A stretch of DNA of 64,000 nt from Isoetes taiwanensis (Eukaryota; Streptophyta; Lycopodiopsida; Isoetales; Isoetaceae), in contig JAJEKV010000030.1 in the NCBI GenBank assembly GCA_021234155.1, forward strand, positions 14,996,003 through 15,060,002. Direction: 5' to 3'. The notes under the pieces were generated by a model. It saw nothing but the letters and a program-made list of their open reading frames with translations, was not told the DNA's origin and ran no database searches. The translations under genes were made by a program, and so were the position numbers. Shown one piece after another: positions 21,534 through 33,937 of the stretch. Every line of letters begins with the position of its first letter. Within the stretch, counting starts at the first letter, position 1.

Positions 21534-22200
21534 TCATTGGATCCAAGCATATTCTTAGAAATATGCCAGATCTAGGGTCCACAAATATACACCTCACACC
21601 CCCGTATACTTGAGCGCTCCCCTGCGTGTATATACGTATAAGAATACGCAAGAGAACCATTGGAATGCAAAGAAAAAAATATTGCCCAACCACGTTTCTG
21701 AGCCTCCGGAAGCTCTTCATCTGCTGCTCTCCAGAACCGCCCACCCATGCAAGCGCAATAAAGCAAGCAGACTGGATTTCTTACGGATTGTAGAAGCCCG
21801 AGCACCTGCACCTGTATTTGAACAGGAAGCAATCCAGCGGCCTGAAGACCAGGAGCCTTGCTAAACCTCTCCCGAACCATTCCGGCCTGTGGAAACTCAT
21901 GGAAGCCCTGTTTGCGGATTTCAGACCATGCTTCGACTAGCTGCTGCGAAAAAAAGGATGAGGAATAGCCCTGCTTCGAAGCCTTAGGAATTCTTGGAAA
22001 ACTCGAAGCAAGTAGGACGGATTGTGCTCCTGCACTTCGCTTGCTTCAACCCAGCAAGAATATGGCCGCCCACAAAGCAGCATCTGAGGCCGATCTTCCA
22101 GCGAAGGCCATGATCTGGCAGGATATTCCATCCCCCTTTTCTCGCTAAACCACTGCCAAAATCATAGGAAACTGAAATTTTGGCGACGTATTTGCATCTA
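21534..22200. other. GC-richer unidentified segment, repeat end plus exon-like sequence
   Basis: The left 85 bp (21534-21618), starting GGATCATTGGATCC, match 9005-9095 in inverted orientation. The rest is less AT-rich and open in short frames on both strands (for example 21610-21864 plus and 21572-21880 minus), but none shows a recognisable domain. It may be the exon or UTR of an unknown gene or an element body. Confidence 0.3.
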
Positions 22201-22248
22201 TTCATCTAAAGTGGCATTTCAAGATCCCTCCATAGTTTATTGATTAAT

Positions 22249-22340
22249 GTTGGCACATGAGCAAAAAAATTTAGGCATCTTTTTTCACACATCATGTTGG
22301 CACAGAAGCAAAAAAATTTAGGCATCTTTCCTCACACATC
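22249..22340. repeat. 46-bp tandem duplication
   Basis: The units start TGTTGGCAC at 22249 and 22295 and share GCAAAAAAATTTAGGCATCT followed by T- and CACACATC-rich ends. Confidence 0.9.
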
Positions 22341-22411
22341 TTATATCTTCCTGAAAACGGATGTTTAAGGGGAGATGCATAATCTACAAGCTGTAGCCGA
22401 AAGAAAGAGCC

Positions 22412-22499
22412 TTGCTCTAAATGGATTCTGAATAGTCTGATTATTGAGCTTCTGCTGCTCTAAATGGATTCTGAATAGTCTGATTATTGAGCTTCAGCA
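22412..22499. repeat. 43-bp tandem duplication
   Basis: The units start GCTCTAAATGGATTCTGAAT at 22414 and 22457 and continue AGTCTGATTATTGAGCTTC; the copies look identical. Confidence 0.9.
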
Positions 22500-22986
22500 G
22501 AGTATGATAAATAAAGCTAAAATGTCTACTGCAAAACAAATATGTTACCTTATGGCAAGGAAGAAGATTCATTGATACTTATAGAGGCTTAAATATACTT
22601 GAGTTTGAAGCCACTTTACAAAACATGCAACTCACATATCTTAATGCAGGAAAACAGGAAGCCTTAAGAGTTGACCAATACTTCAATGTTATCATGAAAA
22701 AGATATACAGAGAAAACATTGTTTTCTCCGACTGAAACAAAAAGCATGCACGAAATCAATGAGGCAAAAGAACAGAGTAGCATATCAGACGTTATCTTTC
22801 TATACAGGAGGAAAATTGGGGACATTTTCATAATTAGGAAAAATACAGGATATTTTCACAATTATTGCAAAACACAAGGGCATTTTTAGAATTTTCGCTA
22901 TTTCATAATGTCTGTTCTTACAAAAAAAAATCCGGTATAAACAAAGCTGCCATGCTCACATCTTCATAAAGCTTCTCAGAACAAAC

Positions 22987-23372
22987 TCACCGATACTGCA
23001 GCAGATATTCACACAATTCATATTTACAACAGAAATTCACAAAAATTCAAATTTCAAAACTCAGACATGGATCTTAAATATGGAACAACAGAGCCCATAC
23101 CTTGATAAATCCAATATCCTTTGAGTAACTCCGGAAGCACTGGCGGCAACACATGAGGCCATATTTCCGGATCAAGCCATGAACATTGCCACAGACGCGG
23201 CTGCAAAGGGCAACAAAATAAACTAAAAATCAACAAGCCCAGTTGAACTGCACAGAAAAGAGATTACAGACGAAGGAAACAAAAAAAAAATGAGATTACT
23301 GGTAGCATACCAGGCACGAGCTCCGGCGCCATACTTCTTGGGATGAGAATTCCACACAACGGCGTGGCCCAT
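22987..23372 (-). CDS. RPS29: 40S ribosomal protein S29 (uS14), complete three-exon gene
   Basis: Cytosolic small-subunit protein uS14, a zinc-binding protein of the 40S head. Exon 1 is 23311-23372 ([20 protein letters not shown] plus two bases), exon 2 is 23101-23200 and exon 3 is 22987-22995. The junctions are standard: G|GTATGC, TTTGCAG|C, AAG|GTATGG and CTGCAG|T. Exon 2 gives [15 protein letters not shown] and [19 protein letters not shown], with the four zinc cysteines in the CxxC...CxxC arrangement; exon 3 adds Tyr-Arg and the stop. The total is 56 residues, exactly the family length, so the ATG at 23370-23372 is secure although an upstream in-frame stretch exists. All key residues are present and nothing is broken. 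It is divergent from the MRL7 gene on the plus strand, and the intergenic telo-box is typical of plant ribosomal protein genes. Confidence 0.96.
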
Positions 23373-23937
23373 CGATTCTTCCGTCCACAAGCTCGATCGA
23401 AGAGAGCAGCTGCGCAAAACCTGAAGTGGAAACCCTAACCCTAATTATATTGGCATTATGTACACGTGGCATTCCACGTCAGCCTTTAGGTCCTAAATCC
23501 TTACCGTTTTTCCAGAACCCCGACGTGCATAGCCTAGGTATTTTGCATCAGAAGCAGCCATGGCCGTTTTGGATTAGAGCTGCATCAAGAGGAACAGACG
23601 CTATTGCAAAACTGACCTCAGATGGTCACTGTGGAGATGTCTGTTACTGCAGTTGCAGCCAGAATAGGCCTTAATGGCCAAATTGGAGTTTTTCGAGTTG
23701 TGGAGGATGGCAAGGAAGCTCTTGAACACTACAGGATTCAACACTTGTTGGGCTTTTTTTCTTAATTTGTAGATGGGCCGACGTTATTTTTGAATCAAAA
23801 GATGATCTGGCCATTTTGAATTAGCTGTGGCTGCAGCTACCTGTGAGGTCCCAAACATATAGAGATATTAATCTGTGGGGTTATGGCTGCTGGAAGCCTT
23901 GGTCTGCATTTCCAGCTTCATTTTCCTTGCATTAAAA
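23373..23937. promoter_or_regulatory. Shared divergent promoter region with telo-box and ACGT motifs
   Basis: This interval separates the RPS29 start (minus) from the likely first exon of MRL7 (plus). It contains AAACCCTAACCCTAA at 23430-23444, a double telo-box typical of plant translation-related promoters, then CACGTGG (23463) and CCACGTCA (23474), ACGT cores of G-box/C-box type. A short plus-strand frame starts near 23636 but shows no conserved domain, so I treat the region as promoter and 5' UTR. Confidence 0.6.
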
Positions 23938-25836
23938 ATGGGCAGTACAATACCTGGCTTTCCTCTTCTCCGTTCAAATGCTTTTGTTTTGTAAGTTGCT
24001 AATGAATCTTTTTCCCTTTGGTGTTTCTTACATTAGTATTTTCTTCATGCCCAACAGAGTTGTTTCTTGGATGCCAGATATATGCAACTCATGCGATTCT
24101 TGCTTTTGCAGACACCAACATTTTTCTGTGATGCATCAGATGCAGATTTCTCGCCACCTCTCAAGGCGAATCCTGGAAGACGCAGACCTGCGAAAATTGG
24201 AAAAAGTAATGAAGATATTACTGGTGTGGCCGATGTTGCAAATGGGTCGTCGCCAGATTCTCAATCTGTGCCTTTCGGAATGGTTGTAAAATCCGGCAAG
24301 AATGATAAAATGCTTGTAGGCAAGGATAAATTTTTAAAGAAGAATAGCACCGCTTTTAAGAATTCCAAAGAAGCTAGTAAACAAAGTACTTTACAAGAAA
24401 AGTGGCCTTCGGTAAGTTTTAGTGGTGAAAGTTTCAGCCTGGCTGTTGATACAGATGATGAGGGTCTTGACAGCGAGGACTATGACGAAACAGAAGATCC
24501 CAATTGGCCAGAGAATGATACAGGAAATGGATGGGGTTTTAGCTTCTCTGACTTCTTTGCTGAAGAACCCAAAGTTATGAGTCACAAACGAAAGAAAGCA
24601 GATGGGAGTGACGACAGTGATGATGATTTTGACATTGATTGGGATGCAGATTACAATGATCCATGGGCAGTAAAAGAAATCTCTTTGGTCGAATGGGAAT
24701 CTGCAATATTTGATAATCAAGTCGTGCCACTACTTGTCTATGTTTTTAAAAGATATGGAGACAGGTATCACATTATCGCATATGCTTCAACTTGTAGGAT
24801 AAAAATCAGAAACAAAGTCTCCTGCTTTACTGAATCATGTTATATATCTCCTGCCTTTACTGCTAAATTAACAAGGTAAACCACGTCATTTGTTATAGAT
24901 GTTTGGACAATTGGAATATGATGAAGACGGTGGAGGGATCTGTGAAGAAATTTTGGGATTGCCATAAAGGAGGCTTGCAGGTTTATTTTTCTCTCGTGTC
25001 TGTGTTCTGCATTATGATAAACTTTGTTATTTCACTAAACTGTATATCTTGCTTGTTTTTCTATAAAATCTTCTCATTGAGGGCATGATGGGATTGCTAA
25101 CTTATTCACATCACATATATCTGGCAGGCTGTAAAACTTGATGCTGGAAGGAACCGAGACTTGGCATCCACTTTAAAAATAACAGAATATCCGTGCCTCT
25201 TATTTATAAGAGAAGGCTGGCTCTTATACCGATCATATGGTATGCCTTTCTTTATTAAAACTATGCATTAGGCACTAGCTACAAAAACGTAAGAGCTAAA
25301 AGTTTAGCTGACAGGCAAGGTATAAGTTTAGTGCCTATAGATATAAAAATCCTACTAGGGCATGTTTTAGTCATACATTTTTCTTAATTGTTCGTCTAGT
25401 TGTGCCTTGAACAATGGCAGACAAATAGCTCTTTTGATCTTCATGTCCTTCAAACATCCTCCTTGATTGATCTGTGATTGTAAGTATGTTTATCCTTTGA
25501 ATTATGATCAGAATGTTGGTCTTCTTGTAAACAAAAAATGGAACTTTCAAGTAACTTAGTCTGGCCGAGCTGTAATTAAAACGTGAATGGTTCTTTGAAT
25601 CATGATCAGAATGTTGGTCAGTTAGTCAAGGACAAATGGAAGTTTAGTCTGACCGAGCCGTAATCAAAACATGGATGGTGCTTGGTGCTTTGGTTCTTAC
25701 ATTTTGTTTTTGGGATTCAGGAGTCAAAACTGAGGATGAAGTATTGCAGTTGACAGCACATTTGTTCTATGGTTCCCATGCGCCAAGTTGCTTGGACCGA
25801 GACAAGCTAACGAAGGAATACATGGACATGTCTTGA
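23938..25836 (+). CDS. MRL7: MRL7/ECB1/SVR4-type chloroplast thioredoxin-fold protein
   Basis: Plant plastid protein needed, in Arabidopsis, for plastid-encoded-polymerase-dependent transcription and chloroplast development. Proposed exons: 23938-23990 (tentative, MGSTIPGFPLLRSNAFVF), 24060-24764, 24899-24980, 25128-25240 and 25721-25836. From exon 2 on, junctions are GT...AG and frames agree. The N-terminal half is low-complexity with ANPGRRRPAKIGKS, a very acidic middle (DDDFDIDWDADYNDPWAVKE) and a WGF-SFSDFF patch. The C-terminal thioredoxin-like fold runs from WESAIFDNQVVPLLVYVFKR through DNWNMMKTVEGSVKKFW, VKLDAGRNRDLASTLKITEY and PCLLFIREG to LTAHLFYGSHAPSCLD. There is no CxxC where a thioredoxin has its active site, as in the family. 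The first exon and transit peptide are uncertain; ending at TGA 25834-25836 is firm. Confidence 0.85.
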
Positions 25837-25839
25837 GTG

Positions 25840-28800
25840 CTGTCTTATTGCAGTGAGTTCATGGACATGTTTTGCGTGCTGGCAGGCAATAACATACCAT
25901 TGTGAACCTTATACGAAGTGTTGGCAGGATTTGAAAGTCGTACCATGAGTCACTAGATTCATGTAGTAACTTTCTGTGATGGTGTAAAGGTGAATCACCA
26001 GCTACGAATTTGTTGATGCTACAGCTGTCAACTTTTTTATCCTTTTGGAAAAGCCTTGCATGTAAATCTTCAGCTTGGCAATGTATACCCAGAGAACAAA
26101 GTGACCATTTAACTCTTTAATATCAATTTCCATGAGTGCTATTGAATGCTAATCCCCTTGAGCAACATTTCTTTGTCCATAAGGAACGGAAAGCTGCTGG
26201 GGTCATGTTGACAACATCTTGAGCAATCGGATTTACCAGAACCTGCTCTACTATTAGATTGGTGAACTTTTTAGTGTTCACATGGAGATGGCTCTTAAAA
26301 GAATCCAAATAAAACAACTTGTTGGTTGGTCTGACAATGTGAAATTTTTTAAGCGTTCAGTTTGTTCTTTGCTTGGACAACATCAACTGTATGTTACAAT
26401 TTAGAATGACCCAGTCAAGCAAATTAAATCGAAACATAATAAAAGTCAGCTGGTTTATGGCATATTCTTTATTTCCTATCGACATAACATGCCAATATAA
26501 ATAACAAACTATATAAATAACAAAATATGAGGGTTAATTTGAAACACAATATACTGCTCAAGTAGCTCAAAAAGTACAATTGAACGTTGCCAATGGTGTA
26601 TATTTAAATATCAAAAGTTGCGCTACTCTATATCTAGGAAATAGCCATTTATAATAAACTTCTAAATAAACTTTTTTAAAAATATGGCATTTATAATACT
26701 ATTAGACTAGTTCATCATGTTGATAGTGGATTTCATAAATTCATAAACAAGGGAATGTGTTATTATGTCTCTTTCCCGATAATAATAATGCATTGCAGTT
26801 TGGATGGAACAATATTTCAACCAGTTCTAACAAATAAGAAAATTATCTGGAAGTGAAATTGTGCACTTGATATTGTTATATTTCTTTTAGTATGGCAAAA
26901 ATAACCAGTTCTAACAAATAAGAAAATTATTTGGAAGTGAAATTGTGCACTTGATATTGTTATATTTCTTTTAGTATGGCAATGAGAAGAGTTTTTAGGA
27001 GAAACCAATCTTCTTCTTTTTATAAGGTTTTTTTCTACATGATCCAATAGTTTCTAAATTTTTATTGCTATGTGAGTGACACAACATCACCAACCCCTTA
27101 GAAAACATATCAAGTCAAACCATAAATAGTGACTAGAAAGAGGAAAAGTGGTGTCACTTTTTTTCACCATAATGAGTTCACGTGTCTTTAGGATTTCTAT
27201 TCAACATTGCACTCAAAATAGTCTTGTTAAGCCTTTTGTGTCATGGTAAACTACATGCTAATAATTCTCTACCGTGTCCTCGTATCGATCATAATTTTCA
27301 TGAACAGCACGTGAAGTTAGTTACCTGCAAACAACATTGTTTAGCAGTATATCTAAGCCAAATGAAACGGTCATCACGCGCGCTGCAGAAGTCTGGGTCA
27401 AAGAACATGACAATATTTAATTCTTACACAAACTACATTGCTGATTGCCACATGATATTTTTCATAATCTATTGTACGAATGCTTTGCGCGCCTTAACAA
27501 TCAGGATGAAATAATTAGGAATTATTTCATTAATTACATGTAAAAACAAGCAATAAACTAACATCATTTTTTAGCATTAAGGGAGGCTAAGCATTACATT
27601 GACAAGATTTGCTACCATCATCTTACCTTCTGACTGTTAACCATGTCTTGGCAGCTTCGCTTGTTCTGTAGCATCTGGTGTGTAAAATGTTGCTAATATA
27701 ATATGATTGAAATTTGGCAATCTTTCTTAATCGAACTTGATACTCAACTAATTTAATCAAGGTGCAATAATATTCGTCGGCGTCATGACATTAGGGCGAG
27801 TGGTTGCAATTCATTTGTCGACTTAGGTGACATGAGATTTTCTTACATGAACATCAATGGTCTAGCTTGAGCATTGGAATCGCGTGGGAAACGACATTCT
27901 GCCATATAATATCTATGGCCTAGCATTCTGGCATTCTGTCTTATGGCTTCCAACATTAAACAATGTAAGAAAATTGCACATCTAGAGTGGACCCCCATAT
28001 TTCTTTCACTTATAGCTAGTATAAGTGATAGAGAATACAAATGGACTTCCCACCTTTCATGTGGGGCACCTCATGCCAACCTTCACATTGGGCTGGATGC
28101 ATATTAATTGGTCTAGTTTTCCAGCTGATTATTTGTTTGCAAGCACATAAATATGGTAATGTCATTTTTAGTGGTCCTTAATCTCGTGCAATTATTTTTC
28201 TGTTAACATGTGTCCATAGGTCCTCAACATACCTCATGGAGATTGTCCACCTTAATTTCATGTAATTAGATTTTTTTTAGTTAATTAGATTTGCAAATTA
28301 ATACGCTGTCTTCGTAACTTAAATTTCCAACAACTACTGCCAACATCATTCCAAGCTTCCATATGACGCCAGTGTGACTTCCTATTGTGGGTTCCCATTT
28401 TTACCTTTATTTTCACTTCAGTGGGAAAGACAACACGCCAAACTTTTTAGTCAAATCTTGTATGAAATGAAATGTGATGCTTGACAGCTTGAGAAAGGCC
28501 AAACCACCTCACTAAAAAATTAAAAATAAGGAATTACGTCTTGAAAGGCAAATCGCTTAAACAAATATTACTTTCACTTTAGATGGTAGAAGGTTCATGC
28601 CAGTGACCAATATTTGGAGGAGGAAGAGGGAGACTAGAGGACTGAATCCGATCGTAGACAAGAACAGGCCTCCCTTAAAGAAATGGCAGGAAGTGAAGCA
28701 TATACTAGAGGTTGGTGGAGGGCCAATATCACCTCTTTAGTTAGGCACCATTTCAGTGTCAAAGTTGGGGGCCAAACACAGTTAAGCAGCTAATGGAGAG

Positions 28801-29590
28801 GTAAACATGTGGGAAATACCCGAGGTGGTAAATTCTGTTTGTCGGATGTCAATGGCATAGTTGGCAGGGCAAGGAAGTTCTCGAACACGGGGAACATATG
28901 TGGGCAATATGGATTCTTTTCTCTTGTAGCAATTTTTTTCTAGGGGCTACTGGCGAGGCAAGTTGCATGTTGTAATGGCAAGGGGTAAAAAAGGAGGAGA
29001 ATTGTAACAACAGGTGTATTGTGTGGAGGAGATAGGGTGTCAGAGGAATGGTGGTGGGAGAACATACATAATTTTCGCGTCGACAGTTGTCAATCGGAGC
29101 AACCAGTTTGTTTGGTTGTCCACAGTTATGGGATATGGAAGACAAGGGCAATGGTAGGGTATACTTTGTAGTAACAATATGTTGTGAGATTGCATGCATA
29201 TGTTGTGGCTAATGGTGAGGGTAACTGCGAGGGTTGTCGGCGGGCGACGAGAAGGTACAACATGTTGTACAATAGTGGGGTATAGAATAGGGTTTGCTAT
29301 AATAGGATAGATATACAGATGGTATCTTAACGTTTTTCAATTATTTTTGTTTGAGTGGAAGTAGGCTATGTATTGTGCAAGGAAAAAAAATTCTTGCATT
29401 GTAACAGTTGGCCTTCAAGGGTCGTTTATTAAGTTAAGCAAGGTTTTTAGTTAGTTACTAATCCAAAAGTAAGCCGGACTCCAACCCGCAATCCAATTCC
29501 ATTAAGGGCCATTGTTAGTGTATTTTTGGTTCCAGTTCTTCCCCTCCAGAGTATCCGACACTCACGGACCACAGAGGACAGCCTTCGGCA
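25840..29590. other. Intergenic region between MRL7 and FLA
   Basis: About 3.7 kb, AT-rich, with no recognisable gene. It contains one clear 84-bp tandem duplication (26818-26985). The first 300 bp probably include the MRL7 3' UTR. From about 28550 to 29300 the sequence becomes purine-rich and less AT-rich, with only short frames. No element with defined ends was identified. Confidence 0.5.
26818..26985. repeat. 84-bp tandem duplication
   Basis: Units begin near 26818 and 26902; both read CCAGTTCTAACAAATAAGAA and continue to TTTCTTTTAGTATGGCAA, with one visible substitution (ATCTGG versus ATTTGG). Confidence 0.92.
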
Positions 29591-31191
29591 ATGGAGCAAC
29601 CTCGGCCATTGTGGCTATGGATGATTATCCCTCTGGTGATGGTATTATGCATTCCAGCAAATGGGTCTTCAGGTTCTAGCAGAAATTCGGCCCGTTATGT
29701 CTCCAAATCGGTCTCTCCTTCCTCAAAGGAATCAGCCCATACGAGCATTTTGTCAGCCTTGGTTGAATCACAGTATACAGATCTTGTTGAGCTCCTAGAA
29801 CGGGCAGGAATGCTGCAAGGGCTCGAGAAGCTGGTGGCAAATGGCACACATTTCACTATCTTTGCACCTAGGAATGCGTTTCTTGAAAAGGAAGCAGATC
29901 CTGAGTTCAAGAACTTCCTTATGGCTCCAGGCAATGCAAAGTCTCTTAAGAAGCTCTTGCAAAATCACATTTTGACAGAACGAGTTCGGGCATCGGATTG
30001 GGGCAATAAGAGCTTCAAAGCATTATCTTCTGATGAGGTGCGTCTTTTTTCCCATGGAAAACTACTAAAGGTAGAGCTTTCGGCAGTGGCAGCACCTGAC
30101 TCAATCATCCGGAAGGATGGTGTAGTTCACGGAATCAACGGTCTGCTTATTCCCAGGTCTGTGCAAGCAGCTTACGCAGTATCTAAGAATGGTGGCATTG
30201 TTAAGGCAATGTTTCCTGAAGGAGCTCCAGAGTTTGATCCTACGGTTTCAGCAGAACAGGTTGATTTGGACCTCATAGACCTTTTTGAATCAGACCTTGC
30301 ACCATCTTACTTTGCCGGAGCTCCAGATCTGGCACCAGCACCTGCTCCAGGGCCATCTAACGGGCACCATAAGTTCTACGGATGGGAAGATGTGAACGAT
30401 TTCGTGTCTGCATTAGTAAATTATGGTGGATACAGTGAAATGGCAGAGCTTCTGGTCAATCTAACATCCTTTGCTTGGGATTTAGCAAGGCTTGTAAATG
30501 AAGGACATAAACTCACTCTCCTAGCTCCAAATGATCAGGCCATAGACCTCTTAACTACTGAGCAACTTAATGCCCCTGGTGGTGTTGAAGCTTTGCTCAT
30601 GTATCATGTCATTCCTGAGTACCAAACTGAAGAAAGTCTCTACAATGCCGTAAGAAGGTTTGGCAAGGTTCATTATTCTACCCTAAAGTTGCCTCATAAG
30701 ATTATGGCTCAGGAATCTGATGGAACTGTTCAGTTTGGAGAAGGTGAAAGTGCAGCTCTTGTATATGACCATGATATTTTTACAGATGGACACTTGTCTG
30801 TTCAAGGTATCAATAAGGTTCTCTCTCCGCCTGAATTGAAGGCCACAACAGCTCCCGCATCCTCGACTAAAGGAAGAGGCTTGTATGAATCTGAGGAAGA
30901 TCAGGCATCAGAAGGTATGTCGTTATTTAATATCTTTGAAAAATTGCATTGGTTTCACTCATACTTAGAGGTTGTGTTTCTTTATCCACATTGTTTTGGG
31001 ATCTTAAGTGAGACTCACTAATTCACCTTACTCTCTCTGACTTAGTATTCCTTTTTTTAATCCTGACATTGCATCTGAATCTGTTCACATCATAAACTTA
31101 GATCCCCAGATTCAATTCTAACATTTCAATTTGTGTTTCTGAAGGTAAAGAAAGTTTGACAAACAATGTCCGTCAATGGCTCCACATATGA
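29591..31191 (+). CDS. FLA: Fasciclin-like arabinogalactan protein, two FAS1 domains (FLA15-18 type)
   Basis: Secreted cell-wall/plasma-membrane adhesion glycoprotein. The ATG at 29591 starts a signal peptide (MEQPRPLWLWMIIPLVMVLC, cleaved near the following Ala-Asn-Gly). FAS1 domain 1 spans about residues 50-205, with THFTIFAPRNAFLEKE (H1 region) and GVVHGINGLLIPRS (H2 region). A short AGP-like linker follows (LAPAPAPGPSNGHH). FAS1 domain 2 spans about residues 265-415, with LTLLAPNDQAIDLL, YHVIPEYQTEESLYNAVRRF and HLSVQGINKVLSPPE. The YHVIPEYQTEESxYNAVRRFGKV block is characteristic of the FLA15-18 group. The long open frame to 31021 runs past a good donor (GAAG|GTATGT, 30914/30915). A tentative last exon, 31145-31191, adds about 15 residues. 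The usual RRGKLLE-like C-terminus was not found, so the 3' end is uncertain. No GPI signal is seen. Confidence 0.88.
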
Positions 31192-31199
31192 ATGATTTA

Positions 31200-33900
31200 G
31201 TGCTTTACTACTTGGTAAGGCTTTTTTCACAACATATGATGCAACTTTTAACATTACATCATAGGTTTCTGTTGCTTCATGTTTGACATAATGGACATGA
31301 GATTTGTTTTCAAAATTTAGCAGGAGTTCTCATGGTGGTGGTGTTGTTGTTGCAGGATAAATGGGCGTTAGCAAGTTCTGCCCTCTTGTTGCAGTAGAGG
31401 CATGGAAAATTGCTCTAAGATTCTTTAGGTTTTGAATTGGTTACTGCTTAGATTCATATGTTACCTGGATCATGCACAGTTAAGGATTTGGTGGGTGCAT
31501 GGGATTGAAACCTTATGAGACCGATTTGTGCTTGTAGGATCTGCATAATCACATGTGGTCTTCGGGTACAGCAGGCCAAGTCTGTATGTATACAATTTAA
31601 GTGAATATCTGCAGCAGAGTCGTCTGCCAATTCCATGTACCCACCAGCATGCCATTCTTATGAGATTTGTACGTATTATGCAGCAAGCTTCATAAATTTT
31701 TTAGAGCTCTGACTAAAATGGTCTGGAGCTCCATAATTGCTCGGAGATTAGCAAATCAAAGTGTTCATAAGAGTTCTCCATTGAGTAGAACTCACAGAGT
31801 ATGTTGTAGATTTTACTACTCATACATAAAATCTGTAATAAAAATTGGAGCCCTACTGGCATCCTCTGTAAATGGCACTATTGTAGACGATTCTGTACAA
31901 ATGGCAAGAGTTATTATTTTTTATAAAATGGCATACGTGCTGGGTAAACTTCTGAGCATGATGGGATGATGGTTTATTGTATTGTAGATTAGGTGGATCT
32001 AAGAACCCTATTAAATGACAGATTGCCGAAAGGCGAAGAAAAAACAAGGGAATAAAGCAGGAGGGTAATTAACAAGGCCATGGATCTTGGTTAAATGTAA
32101 AGAAAAGTGGTGAAGTAGGTTGAAATGGAAGCTATGCAGTGAAGAGAAAGATCCTTATGCAGCATATGCAAACAAAAAGAATTGTCTTACCGACCGAGCG
32201 TCAGCAAAGCGCCAGCTATTGCCTAGATGGATGCATAAAAGTGCAGAGGACTCAAGGCATAACTCTTCTGTTTGAGGCAGCATATAAACATAAATATCCC
32301 AATCAATATGTTAAGAATTGAATTGAAGGGAGGCCCAGAAGATTCAAGAGCATTTGTATAGTTGGGCTCCACTCTGTAAGGGCACTCTAAAGGCAGCAAC
32401 TGAAAGGGACACAGAGGGCTCCACTCACACTGTGAACTAGAGATACTTACTGTATCTGAGACACTGTTTTGAGACATGAACTAGGGGCTCCACTCTAGAT
32501 TTGCTGGGACACTGTTTTGAGTTTGAGACTGTGGTTCTCTCTCTGTCGGTATGAGAGAGAAAAGGGGCAAAAGAAAAAATAAATGTGTGAAGGAAAAAGC
32601 ATGGGCCATATGTTATTTAATATGGGTTTTTCTGTGTACACATGGATCTTGGGATCTAGTATAAGTAAACTGTGCCTGGTTGTTGGCCCTTGACTTTGTT
32701 GGGCCTGCTATCATGCCTTTCTTGGCTGCAAAGTCTGATTCTTCTTTTGTAATGACCGGTTCCATGTCCTTTTTATTTCCTTGCATCACCTTCTCATTTA
32801 ATTTCCATCATTTTGATGACCATAACATCCCCTCATACCTAGCATTTGTTTACGTGTCCTCTTTCTGTCACATTTGTAGCCTTGCAACCAATTATCACCA
32901 CCCTATTGTGCTTGTTCCTTTACTCCTTTACAATTAGAACCATCCATTGGGTTTCGCCGCCCCTCGCGTGGTGGCGCGTGCGTATACGCGACATCTGCGC
33001 TTTAAGCTTTCAAGGCAAGGGCACTAGTGCATTGGGTCCCCCTTAGGATCTGTAAGTTGAAGGCACTTGTGATTGATCCTCGAAGGTTGCCACATTTTGA
33101 CAACATTTTTGTGAGTCTTTTGATGTTGATGAGCAACATGTTTTATTATTGTAAATGTGGGAACTTTCCCCGGACAAGGAGAGGTGACCAACTCTCATAA
33201 TCTTGACAACTTATGGTGTTAGGTTGAGTAGAGAAGTCTTAATGCCTCGAGAATCCGCTTGTTATAATGTCACAACTCTACATAAACTGCTTACCCACCG
33301 AATTTTCGAAATTATCACAAGGGATTTCCCTATGAGGAATTGCTAGGAAACCTGTCAAAGTTCGGAGGCAAGGGTAATATAACGTGACAAACTATGTGTG
33401 GATATGACATGGTAATGTCCATATTGGACTAAAATGTACATATTGTACATCATTATTAGTTAGCTTTATTGTGGCATTCCAAAATTTACTAGTCTGGACG
33501 ACAAATAGTTCAAAACACTCTCTTACTTAAATGAAACGTGCTTGTTATGGGGAGGAGTTATAGGTCGCCAATATTGCTTCAAGATTGTCTGTGTTATTAG
33601 ATCAATTTTGAGGTTCAATTTCCCAAACACTTAAGCTTCTCAATTCTCCTTTATCACCATCCAGATGATATAATTTAATTAAACTCAATTAACTCCATGA
33701 ATGTGTAATAGTTTACTATGTCTTATAACTCTATTAGATTAAATGACGTTACATCTTTCTATATTCTCCTATTAATATGCATCAAAGATGTTGTATGACA
33801 AGGCATAATTATAGGTATTTATTATTATTGTGCAACGTCACAAACCAAAGTGCAAAATAGAATGATAGCGCACGAACATCCTCAGGTATTTGTCCACACA
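31200..33900. other. Region downstream of FLA, nothing recognised
   Basis: AT-rich, with short frames only. Around 32340-32520 the phrases GGGCTCCACTC and GGGACACTGTTTTGAG recur two or three times, suggesting a decayed short repeat. A GC-richer patch lies at 32940-33050 (CGCCCCTCGCGTGGTGGCGC) without a recognisable product. The first part may hold unseen FLA 3' exons or UTR. Confidence 0.4.
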
Positions 33901-33906
33901 TTGTTT

Positions 33907-33937
<31 letters not shown>
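33907..33937 (+). repeat. (GAA)n microsatellite, about 9 units
   Basis: Uninterrupted AAG/GAA trinucleotide run. No associated element end was recognised. Confidence 0.9.

Noticed and set aside
23636-23755. Short plus-strand frame starting MSVTAVAARIGLNG as first exon of MRL7
   Set aside because: It has no good donor and no transit-peptide character; the exon at 23938-23990 with GTAAGT and matching phase fits better.
26100-29200. Several 60-116 aa frames between MRL7 and FLA
   Set aside because: No recognisable domain, poor codon pattern and AT-rich context; chance frames.
29695-29934. Minus-strand 79-aa frame inside the FLA gene
   Set aside because: Antisense shadow of the FAS1 coding sequence.
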